Shown in pieces: positions 46,763-55,569 of a stretch of DNA of 64,000 bases. Position numbers and translations under genes: made by a program. Origin of the DNA: Herbaspirillum autotrophicum (GTDB lineage: Bacteria > Pseudomonadota > Gammaproteobacteria > Burkholderiales > Burkholderiaceae_D); the NCBI RefSeq assembly GCF_001189915.1, contig NZ_LFLS01000026.1, positions 22,401 through 86,400 on the forward strand. Direction: 5' to 3'. The stretch's first letter is position 1; each line of letters opens with the position of its first letter. A model generated the notes under the pieces. It saw nothing but the letters and a program-made list of their open reading frames with translations. It was not told where the DNA came from and ran no database searches.

Positions 46763-47533
46763 ATGTCGCAACTGCAAAACAAAGTCGCCATCGTCACCGG
46801 CGCCGCCGGCGGCTTTGGCGCGGAAATCGCGCGGGCATATGTACGTGAGGGCGCCAAGGTCATCATCGCCGATATCAATCTGACGGCGGCGCAAAAGCTG
46901 GCGCAGGAACTGGGGCCGAGCGCCACGGCCGTATCGTGCGACGTCACTGATGCAGCGCAAGTGAATGCCGCCGTCAGATTGTGCGTCAGCAAGTATGGCG
47001 TGCCCGACATCGTGGTCAACAATGCCGGCACTACGCACAAGAATCAGCCGTTGCTGGATGTCGATGAAGCCACGTTTGACCGCGTATTTGCGATCAACGT
47101 CAAATCGATCTATCACATGACGCATGCGGTGGTGCCCTTGTTGCGCGAGCGCAATCTGCGGCAACCCGGCAAGGGCGGCGTGATCCTCAACGTCGGTTCC
47201 GTGGCCGGCATTCGGCCGCGTCCGGGACTGACGTGGTACAACAGCTCCAAGGGCGCGGTCAACATGCTGTCAAAATCGATGGCGGTGGAATTGGCGCCGG
47301 ACCGCATCCGGGTCAATGCGATTTGCCCGGTAATGGGCGCGACCGGTTTGCTGGAGCAATTCATGGGCGTACCCGATACGGCCGAAAGCCGGGCTCGCTT
47401 TATCGCTACGATTCCATTGGGCCGCATGTGCGAAGGTACCGACATTGCCAATGTGGCCGTATTTCTGGGCACTGATGCGTCGCATTTCCTGACCGGGCTG
47501 GAAATGCCGGTCGATGGCGGACGCGTGATCTGA
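46763..47533 (+). CDS. Short-chain dehydrogenase/reductase
   Basis: The 256-residue SDR has the cofactor motif TGAAGGFG, NNAG (VVNNAGTT), the active-site Ser in LNVGSVAG, Tyr-x3-Lys in WYNSSKGAV, and a C-terminal GLEMPVDGGRVI. FabG-like in type, but the position among oxidation genes suggests a catabolic alcohol or hydroxyacid dehydrogenase. AAGGAAG lies 7 bases upstream; 10 bases after the preceding gene. Confidence 0.9.
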   Translation: MSQLQNKVAIVTGAAGGFGAEIARAYVREGAKVIIADINLTAAQKLAQELGPSATAVSCDVTDAAQVNAAVRLCVSKYGVPDIVVNNAGTTHKNQPLLDVDEATFDRVFAINVKSIYHMTHAVVPLLRERNLRQPGKGGVILNVGSVAGIRPRPGLTWYNSSKGAVNMLSKSMAVELAPDRIRVNAICPVMGATGLLEQFMGVPDTAESRARFIATIPLGRMCEGTDIANVAVFLGTDASHFLTGLEMPVDGGRVI

Positions 47534-47546
47534 CAAGGAGCAAGAC

Positions 47547-48671
47547 ATGAAAATCCAGGCCGCCGTATTGCGTGAAATGACGACCGTGCAACCGTTTGCA
47601 CAAAGCCAGCCGCTGAAGATCGAAGAGCTCGATCTGGCGGCGCCGGGAGCGGGCGAAGTATTGGTCAGGATGCGCGCCGCCGGGCTGTGCCATTCCGATC
47701 TGTCGGTGATCACCGGCGTGCGTCCGCGGCCGGTGCCGATGGCGCTCGGGCATGAAGCCTCCGGTGAGGTAGTGGAAGTCGGCGCCGGTGTGACCGACCT
47801 GCGCCCCGGCGATCTGGTGGTGCTGGTGTTCGTGCCGAGCTGCGGTCATTGCATGCCCTGCATGGAAGGCCGGCCGGCGCTGTGCGAACCGGGGGCGGAA
47901 ACCAATGGCAAGGGGCAATTGTTGTCGGGGGCAATGCGGCTGCAAAACAAACAACAGCATATCCATCATCACATGGGGGTATCGGCGTTTGCCGATCACG
48001 CCGTGGTATCGCGCCGTTCCTGCGTCAAGATCGAAGCCGATATCGATCCGATTGAAGCGGCCTTGTTCGGCTGTGCGGTGCTGACCGGGGTCGGTGCTGC
48101 GGTCAATACCGCTGAAGTCAAGGCTGGCACCACTGCGGCGGTGCTCGGTCTGGGCGGCGTCGGTTTGTGCACCATGCTCGGCGCACTGGCGTCCGGCGCG
48201 CGCGAAGTGATTGCGGTCGATTTGCACGACAGCAAACTGGCGCTGGCAAAATCCCTGGGCGCAACAGCCACCATCAATGCCCGCGATCCCGATGCCGTCG
48301 AAAAGGTCAAGGCGCTGACCAAGGGCGGGGTCGACTATGCGTTTGAGATGGCCGGTTCGGTACAGGCAATGGAAGCGGCATTTCGCATGACACGCCGGGG
48401 CGGCATGACGGTCACCGCCGGTTTGCCGGCACCCGATCAGAAATGGGCCTTACAACAAGTGGCGCTGGTGGCGGAAGAACGCACGGTGAAAGGCAGCTAT
48501 ATCGGCTCTTGCGTGCCGCTGCGCGACATTCCGCGCTACATCGGTTTGTATCAGCGCGGCCGTTTGCCGATCGACAAGCTGATGGGACAACGTCTGAGCC
48601 TGGCCGAGATCAACAGCGGTTTTGACCGGCTGGCATCGGGCGAGGGCTTGCGGGATTTGATCGAGTTTTGA
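47547..48671 (+). CDS. Zinc-dependent alcohol dehydrogenase
   Basis: Medium-chain dehydrogenase, 374 residues. The catalytic zinc site is seen in LCHSD (Cys) and ALGHEASGEV (His-Glu); the structural zinc site in CGHCMPCMEGRPALC. The cofactor fold is LGLGGVGLC with an acidic residue after the second strand (IAVDLHD), so NAD is expected. A His-rich patch (QQHIHHHMG) is unusual. Last gene of the first operon; a terminator follows. Confidence 0.92.
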   Translation: MKIQAAVLREMTTVQPFAQSQPLKIEELDLAAPGAGEVLVRMRAAGLCHSDLSVITGVRPRPVPMALGHEASGEVVEVGAGVTDLRPGDLVVLVFVPSCGHCMPCMEGRPALCEPGAETNGKGQLLSGAMRLQNKQQHIHHHMGVSAFADHAVVSRRSCVKIEADIDPIEAALFGCAVLTGVGAAVNTAEVKAGTTAAVLGLGGVGLCTMLGALASGAREVIAVDLHDSKLALAKSLGATATINARDPDAVEKVKALTKGGVDYAFEMAGSVQAMEAAFRMTRRGGMTVTAGLPAPDQKWALQQVALVAEERTVKGSYIGSCVPLRDIPRYIGLYQRGRLPIDKLMGQRLSLAEINSGFDRLASGEGLRDLIEF

Positions 48672-48699
48672 TTGGTCCCGCAGTTGCCGGCAGCAGGAA

Positions 48700-48738
48700 A
48701 AGCGCACTTCAGGCATGCCGTGAAGTGCGTTTTCTTTT
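48700..48738 (+). terminator. Intrinsic terminator after the zinc alcohol dehydrogenase
   Basis: Stem CGCACTTCA / TGAAGTGCG with a 9-base loop and TTTTCTTTT. Confidence 0.85.
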
Positions 48739-48872
48739 GCCGGTGCTGGCTGACCAGCGGCATCGGCAGCGATTGCCCGGCGCCGGGGAACTCGCTGCGG
48801 TCAGTCTCATCAGAACTTGATTGCAACCGTATTCAGACATTTCCCCATTTTTGACCGAAGAAAGGATTTCCC

Positions 48873-50327
48873 ATGCTTGCCCTGAAGAATCCCGCGTTGT
48901 TTCGCCAGCAATGTTATATCGATGGTGTCTGGACCGATGCTGACGATGGCGCTGCCGTGGCGGTGAATAATCCTGCCACCGGCGATATCCTTGGCACCAT
49001 TCCCAAGATGGGCCGCACCGAGACTGCGCGTGCGATTGCCGCCGCCAATGTGGCCTGGGGCGAGTGGCGCAAGAAGACCGCGAAAGAACGGGCGCTCATC
49101 ATGCGCCGCTGGTTCGATCTGATGCTGGCCAATGCCGATGACCTGGCGCTGATCATGACTTCTGAACAAGGCAAGCCGCTGGCCGAGTCGAAAGGTGAAG
49201 TCACCTATGCCGCATCTTATCTGGAATGGTTTGCCGAAGAAGGCAAGCGTGCCTATGGCGACACCATTCCGCGCGCCTCGGGCGAGACCCGGATTGTGGT
49301 GATCAAGGAACCGATCGGCGTGTGCGCCGCCATCACGCCATGGAATTTCCCGGCCGCCATGATCACGCGCAAGGTCGGTGCCGCGCTCGGCGCCGGCTGT
49401 CCGATTGTGGTCAAACCGGCAACCCAGACACCGTTTTCCGCCCTCGCGCTGGCAGTACTCGCCGAGGAGGCCGGCGTGCCCAAAGGCGTATTTTCGGTGG
49501 TGACCGGTGCCGCTGCGGCGATTGGCGCCGAGATGACGGAAAATCCGACGGTGCGCAAACTGAGCTTTACCGGTTCCACCGAAGTCGGCCGCAAGCTGAT
49601 GGAGCAGAGCGCGGCCACCATCAAGAAGGTATCGATGGAACTGGGCGGCAATGCGCCGTTCATCGTATTTGACGATGCCGATCTCGATGCCGCCGTCGTC
49701 GGTGCGATTGCCAGCAAATTCCGCAACACCGGCCAGACCTGTGTGTGCGCCAACCGCATCTATGTACAGGATGGCGTGTATGACGCTTTCGCCGCCAAAC
49801 TGGTGGCAGCGGTGCAGAAACTGAAAGTCGGCAGCGGTATCGACAAGGATGTCACGCAGGGACCATTGATCGACGGCAACGCCGTGCGCAAGATCGAAGA
49901 ACATGTGGCCGACATCATCGCCAAGGGCGGCAAGATCGTCACCGGCGGCAAACCGCATGCGCTGGGCCAGACCTTCTTTGAACCGACCGTGGCGCTCAAT
50001 GCCACGCAGGACATGCTGGTGGCGAAAGAAGAAACTTTCGGACCACTGGCGCCGCTGTTCCGTTTCCATAAGGATGAAGAGGTAGTGGCGTTCGCCAACG
50101 ATACCGAATTCGGACTGGCCAGTTATTTCTATACGCGCGATATCGGCCGCGTCTGGCGCGTGGCGGAAGGACTGGAATACGGCATGGTCGGCATCAACAC
50201 CGGCATCATCTCGAATGAAATGGCGCCGTTCGGCGGCGTCAAGCAATCGGGACTGGGGCGGGAAGGTTCGCGCTACGGTCTCGATGATTATCTGGTGACC
50301 AAGTATTTATGTATCGGCGGCATTTGA
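48873..50327 (+). CDS. Succinate-semialdehyde-type aldehyde dehydrogenase (B)
   Basis: A 484-residue aldehyde dehydrogenase of the GabD group: TSEQGKPLAESKGEV, TPWNFPAAMI, MELGGNAPFIVFDDAD and active Cys in NTGQTCVCANR, ending GREGSRYGLDDYL. GabD enzymes turn succinate semialdehyde into succinate, but related ones accept other semialdehydes. It stands alone between a terminator and the LysR gene (convergent). It is clearly paralogous to the gene at 54061, which shares most of these blocks. Confidence 0.9.
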   Translation: MLALKNPALFRQQCYIDGVWTDADDGAAVAVNNPATGDILGTIPKMGRTETARAIAAANVAWGEWRKKTAKERALIMRRWFDLMLANADDLALIMTSEQGKPLAESKGEVTYAASYLEWFAEEGKRAYGDTIPRASGETRIVVIKEPIGVCAAITPWNFPAAMITRKVGAALGAGCPIVVKPATQTPFSALALAVLAEEAGVPKGVFSVVTGAAAAIGAEMTENPTVRKLSFTGSTEVGRKLMEQSAATIKKVSMELGGNAPFIVFDDADLDAAVVGAIASKFRNTGQTCVCANRIYVQDGVYDAFAAKLVAAVQKLKVGSGIDKDVTQGPLIDGNAVRKIEEHVADIIAKGGKIVTGGKPHALGQTFFEPTVALNATQDMLVAKEETFGPLAPLFRFHKDEEVVAFANDTEFGLASYFYTRDIGRVWRVAEGLEYGMVGINTGIISNEMAPFGGVKQSGLGREGSRYGLDDYLVTKYLCIGGI

Positions 50328-50346
50328 ACATCAGCTGGAGATGACG

Positions 50347-50386
50347 AAAAAAACCCGGGGACAGCACATTGCTGTTCCCGGTTTTT
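50347..50386. terminator. Bidirectional terminator between aldehyde dehydrogenase B and lysR
   Basis: CCGGGGACAGCA pairs with TGCTGTTCCCGG (with a G-U pair) and is framed by an A-run and a T-run, serving both convergent genes. Confidence 0.8.
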
Positions 50387-51274
50387 TCATGCATCACGCC
50401 GCAGATGCGATACCAGCAATTTGGCCGCCACCGGCAGTGCGTCATAGGCGCGCACGCAAATGCGCAATTCGCGCCGGGCCCAGGTTTCGTTGAGCGTGAT
50501 GATGCGAATCGCCAGATTCTTGGCGTGATGACTGGCGACGGCGGCTGGCAGCAAGGCCACGCCGAGACCGGAATCGACCATCAGGCACAAGGCGTCGTAG
50601 CTGGTGACTTGTATCCGCAGTTTGAGCGGCAGGTTGAGATCGTTGGCATGTTGCAGCAACATGCGATTGATCGCGCTGCCGGTATGCAGGCCGACGAAAT
50701 CATACGCCAGCGCTTCGCGCAAACGCAGACTGCTGCTGCCCGCCAGCGGATGTTCGGCGGGCGTGATCAAGACCAGCTTGTCTTCGTGATACGGAAAATC
50801 TTCCAGCCCCAGGCCGTGCGGTTCCATCGTGAAAATGCCGATGTCGGCTGAATTTTCTGCCACCGCCTTGGTGATCACGGTACTTATTTTTTCTTCCAGA
50901 TGCACCTGCACTTGCGGATATTGTTCGAGAAATGACTTGATCTCGCCCGGCAAGAATTGCGTGATGGCGGAGATGTTGGCAAACACGCGCACATGCCCGC
51001 GCACGCCGCTGGCATATTCCTGCATCTGTACGGAAATCTCATCGAGCTCATGCAACACCCGGCGCGCCATGGTCGACAAGGCCAGGCCGGCGGCGGTGGC
51101 ACTGATGCCTTTATTGGTTCTGACCAGCAATTGCGTACCAAGCTGGGCTTCGATTTCGCTCATGCGTTTGCTCACCGCAGCGGCGGCGATATGTTCGCGT
51201 TCGGCGGCGGCGGCAATCGTGCCTTCTTCCAGCACGCTGATGAATAATTTGAGAGAGATCGGATCGAGTCTCAT
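50387..51274 (-). CDS. LysR-family transcriptional regulator
   Basis: The 295-residue protein has an N-terminal winged helix (LKLFISVLEEGTIAAAAERE, VSKRMSEIEAQLGTQLLVRT) and a periplasmic-binding-like effector domain (YDALCLMVDSGLGVALLPAA). The start MRLDPISL is supported by GAGG upstream. It is divergent from the CoA-transferase operon, so it probably regulates that operon in response to a catabolic intermediate. Confidence 0.92.
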   Translation of the reverse strand: MRLDPISLKLFISVLEEGTIAAAAEREHIAAAAVSKRMSEIEAQLGTQLLVRTNKGISATAAGLALSTMARRVLHELDEISVQMQEYASGVRGHVRVFANISAITQFLPGEIKSFLEQYPQVQVHLEEKISTVITKAVAENSADIGIFTMEPHGLGLEDFPYHEDKLVLITPAEHPLAGSSSLRLREALAYDFVGLHTGSAINRMLLQHANDLNLPLKLRIQVTSYDALCLMVDSGLGVALLPAAVASHHAKNLAIRIITLNETWARRELRICVRAYDALPVAAKLLVSHLRRDA

Positions 51275-51821
51275 GCGGTGACCTCGCTGCCATGCCGCTG
51301 TGAGCGGGGCAGGGCTGGGTGTGAAAGTGGGCGAAAGCGGCATCGGTCAGCCGCGGTTCCGATGAGAGAAACGGCGGCTTCGATTGCCCGCAATTATAGC
51401 GGTCATTGATTTTTTTCACCGCGTGCAGCTTCAATGCGAAAAAAATGCGAAGCACAGCTTGCCGGTTTTTCCGTTATTTATCCTGCGTCGCAACATCGCC
51501 GCAAACACTGATGCCGTCTGGGTTTTTGATCGAAGACCAGGATTCCATATTTTGGACGTCGCCAATCACGATGGCATCCTCGCTATTTACTTCTTTAGTT
51601 GAACGTGTCGAAAAATTAGTATCCGCTCTCATAAGAATAATGATCAGAGCATCGCGGTTTATCGACTGGCTCAAGGAGACAAATGTTGCCGGCAATGCAG
51701 CGGCACGCAGTATGTTCGTTCTCTCAGGTTCCTCTCGTTGCTGCGGTATCCGATCATTCTCACGATACAAGAATGGCGCGCTGTCGGGTGCCGGTAACCT
51801 TAGAGATGAATCGTTGCGGCA
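51275..51821. other. Divergent control region lysR / CoA-transferase operon
   Basis: About 550 bases with no certain gene. A strong ribosome-like site (AAGGAG at 51675) precedes an ATG at 51683 that opens a 61-codon ORF running into the CoA-transferase start; I do not regard it as a proven gene. LysR sites and promoters should lie here but no clear T-N11-A palindrome stands out. Confidence 0.4.
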
Positions 51822-53033
51822 ATGAAAACACTTGCAGAAAATCAGTCCAGCTCGCTTGCTGGCGTTAAAGTCGTGGAACTCGGCACCCTGATCGCCGGCC
51901 CTTATGCCGCGGGCCTGCTGGCGCAATTCGGCGCTGATGTGATCAAGGTCGAATCACCGACCGATGGCGATCCGTTGCGCAAATGGCGCAAGCTGCACAA
52001 CGGCACATCGCTCTGGTGGTACTCGCAGAGCCGCAATAAAAAATCCCTGACACTGAATCTGAAATCGGAAGCCGGACAGCAGATCGTGCGCGATCTGGTC
52101 AAGGATGCCGACATCGTGATCGAAAATTTCCGTCCCGGCACGCTGGAATCGTGGGGACTCGGTTGGGATGCCTTGTCGGCCATCAATCCGAATCTGATCA
52201 TGGTGCGGGTCTCCGGCTATGGTCAGGATGGCCCGTATCACAAGCGTCCCGGCTTCGCCGCGATTGCCGAATCGATGGGCGGGCTGCGCAATCTGATCGG
52301 CTTTCCCGACCGGCCGCCGGTGCGGGTCGGCGTCAGCATCGGCGATACGCTGGCGTCGCTGTATGGCGTGATCGGCGCGTTGATGGCGATGCATCACCTG
52401 AAATGTAACGGCGGCCAGGGGCAGTTCATCGATATCGCCTTGTATGAAGCCGTGTTTGGCGTGATGGAAAGCCTGATCCCGGAATACGCCCGGTTCGGTC
52501 TGGTGCGCGAACGCGTGGGCGCCAGCCTGCCCGGCATTTCACCCTCCAGCACCTATCTTTGCAAAGACGGCAAGTACGTCATCATCGCCGGCAATTCCGA
52601 CAGCATTTTCAAGCGCCTGATGAAGGCCATGGGACGCGACGATCTCGGCAATAACCCGGATCTGGCGCGCAATGACGGCCGGGTGCAGCAAAACGACATG
52701 ATCGACGCCGCGATTACCAACTGGACCACCAGCCTGCCAATCGAGGAAGTGCTGGCGGCGCTGGAGGTGGCAGAAGTGCCGAGCAGCGGCGTGTTCACCG
52801 CCAAGGACATTTATGAAGATCCGCATTACCGCGCGCGCAACATGATTGAAGAGCATGCCTTGCCGGATGGTCAGCGCATCGATTTGCCGGGCGTGGTGCC
52901 GAAGTTGTCGGCGACCCCGGGCAAGACCAAATGGGTCGGTCCGCAACTGGGTGAACACACCGAAGAAATTTTGCTGGCACTGGGTCGCGATGCTGCGGAA
53001 ATTGTGCGTTTGCGTGACAGCGGCGTGATCTGA
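51822..53033 (+). CDS. CaiB/BaiF-family CoA-transferase
   Basis: Transfers CoA from an acyl-CoA donor to a carboxylic acid (family III). The 403-residue protein has VVELGTLIAGPYAAGLLAQF, VIKVESPTDGDPLR, NFRPGTLESWGLG and the catalytic Asp D175 in VSIGDTLASLYG. The weak ribosome site before the ATG leaves the exact start uncertain. It is followed after 35 bases by an HMG-CoA-lyase-family gene, the pair expected for activating and cleaving a branched hydroxy-dicarboxylic acid. Confidence 0.92.
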   Translation: MKTLAENQSSSLAGVKVVELGTLIAGPYAAGLLAQFGADVIKVESPTDGDPLRKWRKLHNGTSLWWYSQSRNKKSLTLNLKSEAGQQIVRDLVKDADIVIENFRPGTLESWGLGWDALSAINPNLIMVRVSGYGQDGPYHKRPGFAAIAESMGGLRNLIGFPDRPPVRVGVSIGDTLASLYGVIGALMAMHHLKCNGGQGQFIDIALYEAVFGVMESLIPEYARFGLVRERVGASLPGISPSSTYLCKDGKYVIIAGNSDSIFKRLMKAMGRDDLGNNPDLARNDGRVQQNDMIDAAITNWTTSLPIEEVLAALEVAEVPSSGVFTAKDIYEDPHYRARNMIEEHALPDGQRIDLPGVVPKLSATPGKTKWVGPQLGEHTEEILLALGRDAAEIVRLRDSGVI

Positions 53034-53068
53034 CGTCACCCATCAAGAAGTATCGAAGAGAGAACAAC

Positions 53069-54004
53069 ATGTTGTTTGCCAAAGCAGAAAAACGCGTTTA
53101 TGTGAATGATGTCGCCGTGCGCGACGGCTTCCAGAGCGAGCCGGAGTTTGTGCCGACCGAAGAAAAGATCGGACTGATCAATCGCCTGTCGCGTACCGGC
53201 TTGCGCAAGATCGAAGTGACTTCGTTCGTGTCGCCGAAGGCAATTCCCAATCTGCGCGATGCGCAAGAAGTGATGGCCGGGATTGAGCGGGTGGCAGGTG
53301 TTACTTACGTGGCGCTGGTGCCGAATGAACGCGGCTGCGAACGGGCGCTGGAAAGCGGCGTTGACGAAATCAATCTGGTGATGTCGATTGGCGAGAGCCA
53401 CAACCTGGCCAACATGCGCATGACCTGCGAGCAATCGCTGGAACAGTTCCGGCGCGTGATGGAGCTGGTGCGCGGCAGTGAAGTCAAGGTCAACGGCACC
53501 GTTGCCACGGCGTTTGGTTGCCCGTTCGACGGCGACCAGCCGGTATATCGCGTGCTGTGGGCGGTAGAGCAATATCAGGCGCTCGGCATGCACAGCGTGA
53601 CGCTGGCTGACACTACCGGCATGGCGCATCCGCGCCAGGTGGCGGAATTGTCGGCGGCGTATATGGATTTGTTTTCCAAGCTGCCGGCGACGCTGCATTT
53701 TCACAATACGCGCGGCATGGGGCTGGCCAATGTCATCGCCGGCGTCGATGGCGGCATCAACAGTTTCGATGCCTCGCTCGGCGGTATCGGCGGTTGTCCG
53801 TTTGCGCCCGGCGCGACCGGCAACATCTGTACCGAAGACATGGTGCATATGCTGGAATCGAGCGGCTTCGACACCGGGGTCGACCTTGACCGGCTGCTGG
53901 CGATCGCGCGCGATCTGCCACAGATCGTCGGCCACGATGTACCGGGAAATCTGATCCGCGCCGGCAAGCGCGATGAACTGCATGCCAGACCGGCAACGGC
54001 CTGA
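53069..54004 (+). CDS. Hydroxymethylglutaryl-CoA lyase family protein
   Basis: TIM-barrel lyase of 311 residues that splits a 3-hydroxy-3-methyl acyl-CoA into a smaller CoA ester and a keto acid. Catalytic Arg R18 in VAVRDGFQSE, metal-binding HFHNTRG, and the cysteine signature GGIGGCPFAPGATGN are present. The opening VAVRDGFQSE differs from PRDGLQNE of classical HMG-CoA lyases, so a related substrate such as a citramalyl-CoA-like ester is possible. Co-transcribed with the CoA-transferase and aldehyde dehydrogenase C. Confidence 0.9.
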   Translation: MLFAKAEKRVYVNDVAVRDGFQSEPEFVPTEEKIGLINRLSRTGLRKIEVTSFVSPKAIPNLRDAQEVMAGIERVAGVTYVALVPNERGCERALESGVDEINLVMSIGESHNLANMRMTCEQSLEQFRRVMELVRGSEVKVNGTVATAFGCPFDGDQPVYRVLWAVEQYQALGMHSVTLADTTGMAHPRQVAELSAAYMDLFSKLPATLHFHNTRGMGLANVIAGVDGGINSFDASLGGIGGCPFAPGATGNICTEDMVHMLESSGFDTGVDLDRLLAIARDLPQIVGHDVPGNLIRAGKRDELHARPATA

Positions 54005-54060
54005 ACACCTGATTTGAGCAACATCATCTGATGGCTCAGGGATCAAACGAGGATAAAACG

Positions 54061-55515
54061 ATGCAATTACAAGATCAGTCGCTGTGGCGGCAACAAGCGT
54101 ATATCGGCGGTGAGTGGTGTGATGCCGCCGGTGGCGCGGTCATCGCCGTCAACAATCCGGCCGACAACAGCCCGCTCGGCAGTGTGCCCGACATGGGGGA
54201 AGCCGAGACGCGGCGCGCGATTGCCGCCGCCGATGCGGCCTTGCCGGCATGGCGCCGCAAGACCGGCAAGGAACGCGGGGCGATTCTGCGGCGCTGGCAT
54301 GAACTGATTTTGCAAAATATCGACGATCTGGCGCTGATCATGACGCTGGAAAACGGCAAGCCGTTGGCCGAGGCACGCGGTGAAGTGCACTACGCGTTGT
54401 CCTTTGTCGAGTGGTTTGCGGAAGAAGCCAAGCGCATCTATGGCGATGTCTTGCCGAATACCCGCAGCGACCAGCGCCTGATGGCAATCCGTCAGCCGAT
54501 TGGCGTATGCGCCGCCATCACGGCCTGGAATTTTCCGTGTGCGCTGGTGACGCGCAAGGTTTCGCCGGCATTGGCCGCAGGTTGCACGGTGGTGCTGAAA
54601 CCGGCCGAATTGACGCCGTACTCGGCGTTGGCGCTGGCTGAGCTGGGGCGGCGTGCCGGCATTCCGGATGGCGTGTTCAATATCGTCACCGGCAATCCGG
54701 TGGCCATCGGTCGCGAGCTGAGCGGCAGCAGCATTGTCCGTAAATTGACTTTCACCGGTTCGACCGCTACCGGCCGTCTGCTGATGGAACAATGCGCATC
54801 GAATATCAAGAAGCTGTCGCTGGAACTTGGCGGCAATGCGCCGTTCATCGTGTTTGACGATGCCGATATCGATCAGGCCGTCGACGGCCTGATGTTTTCC
54901 AAATTCCGCAATGCCGGCCAGACCTGTGTCTGCGCCAACCGGGTCTTCGTGCAAGAGAACATCGCCGCCGAATTTTCTGCACGTCTGCAACGGAAGGTCA
55001 ATGCCCTGCGCGTCGGCAATGGTTTGCAGGATGGTGTCGAGCAGGGGCCGCTGATCAATGCCGCCGCCATCGACAAGGTGCAGCGTCTGGTGGCCGATGC
55101 CATCGACAAAGGCGCGCAAGTGCTGACCGGCGGTGCGCTGCACGCGCTGGGCGGCTTGTTCTACCAGCCGACCGTGTTGTCCGGCATTACACCGGCGATG
55201 ACGATTGCACACGAAGAAATCTTTGGCCCGGTGGTGGCCTTGAGCACCTTCACTACCGAACAGCAGGCACTGGACATGGCCAACGACAGCGCCGCTGGCC
55301 TGGCTGCGTATTTTTACGCCGGCAATATCGACCGCGTCTGGCGCGTGATGGAGCAACTGGAATACGGCATGGTGGGTGTCAATACCGGCATGATTTCGAA
55401 TGAAGTCGGACCGTTTGGCGGCATCAAGGAATCGGGTGTCGGGCGCGAAGGATCGCGTTACGGCATGGAAGAGTTCATGGAACTGAAATACGTCTGCATG
55501 GCCGGCAAGTTGTAA
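54061..55515 (+). CDS. Succinate-semialdehyde-type aldehyde dehydrogenase (C)
   Basis: The 484-residue protein shows MTLENGKPLAEARGEV, TAWNFPCALV, LELGGNAPFIVFDDAD and active Cys in NAGQTCVCANR. It is a close paralogue of the gene at 48873, with the same length and the same C-terminal GREGSRYGMEEF. One difference is TAWNF in place of TPWNF. The start at MQLQDQ follows GAGGAT; a longer start at 54031 has no ribosome site. It precedes the second importer. Confidence 0.9.
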   Translation: MQLQDQSLWRQQAYIGGEWCDAAGGAVIAVNNPADNSPLGSVPDMGEAETRRAIAAADAALPAWRRKTGKERGAILRRWHELILQNIDDLALIMTLENGKPLAEARGEVHYALSFVEWFAEEAKRIYGDVLPNTRSDQRLMAIRQPIGVCAAITAWNFPCALVTRKVSPALAAGCTVVLKPAELTPYSALALAELGRRAGIPDGVFNIVTGNPVAIGRELSGSSIVRKLTFTGSTATGRLLMEQCASNIKKLSLELGGNAPFIVFDDADIDQAVDGLMFSKFRNAGQTCVCANRVFVQENIAAEFSARLQRKVNALRVGNGLQDGVEQGPLINAAAIDKVQRLVADAIDKGAQVLTGGALHALGGLFYQPTVLSGITPAMTIAHEEIFGPVVALSTFTTEQQALDMANDSAAGLAAYFYAGNIDRVWRVMEQLEYGMVGVNTGMISNEVGPFGGIKESGVGREGSRYGMEEFMELKYVCMAGKL

Positions 55516-55569
55516 TGCCGGTACGACGGACAGGCAAATACGTTTTTAAAATCTGAAGAGGAGACTGCA

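Noticed and set aside
45028..47040. Long open frame of 670 codons on the minus strand
   Set aside because: It lies opposite the clear livF, aldehyde dehydrogenase and SDR genes and has no domain features; an artefact of GC-rich coding DNA.
48873..50327. Naming the gene gabD
   Set aside because: The family fits, but a close paralogue lies nearby and the operon context suggests other semialdehydes, so a substrate-specific symbol is not justified.
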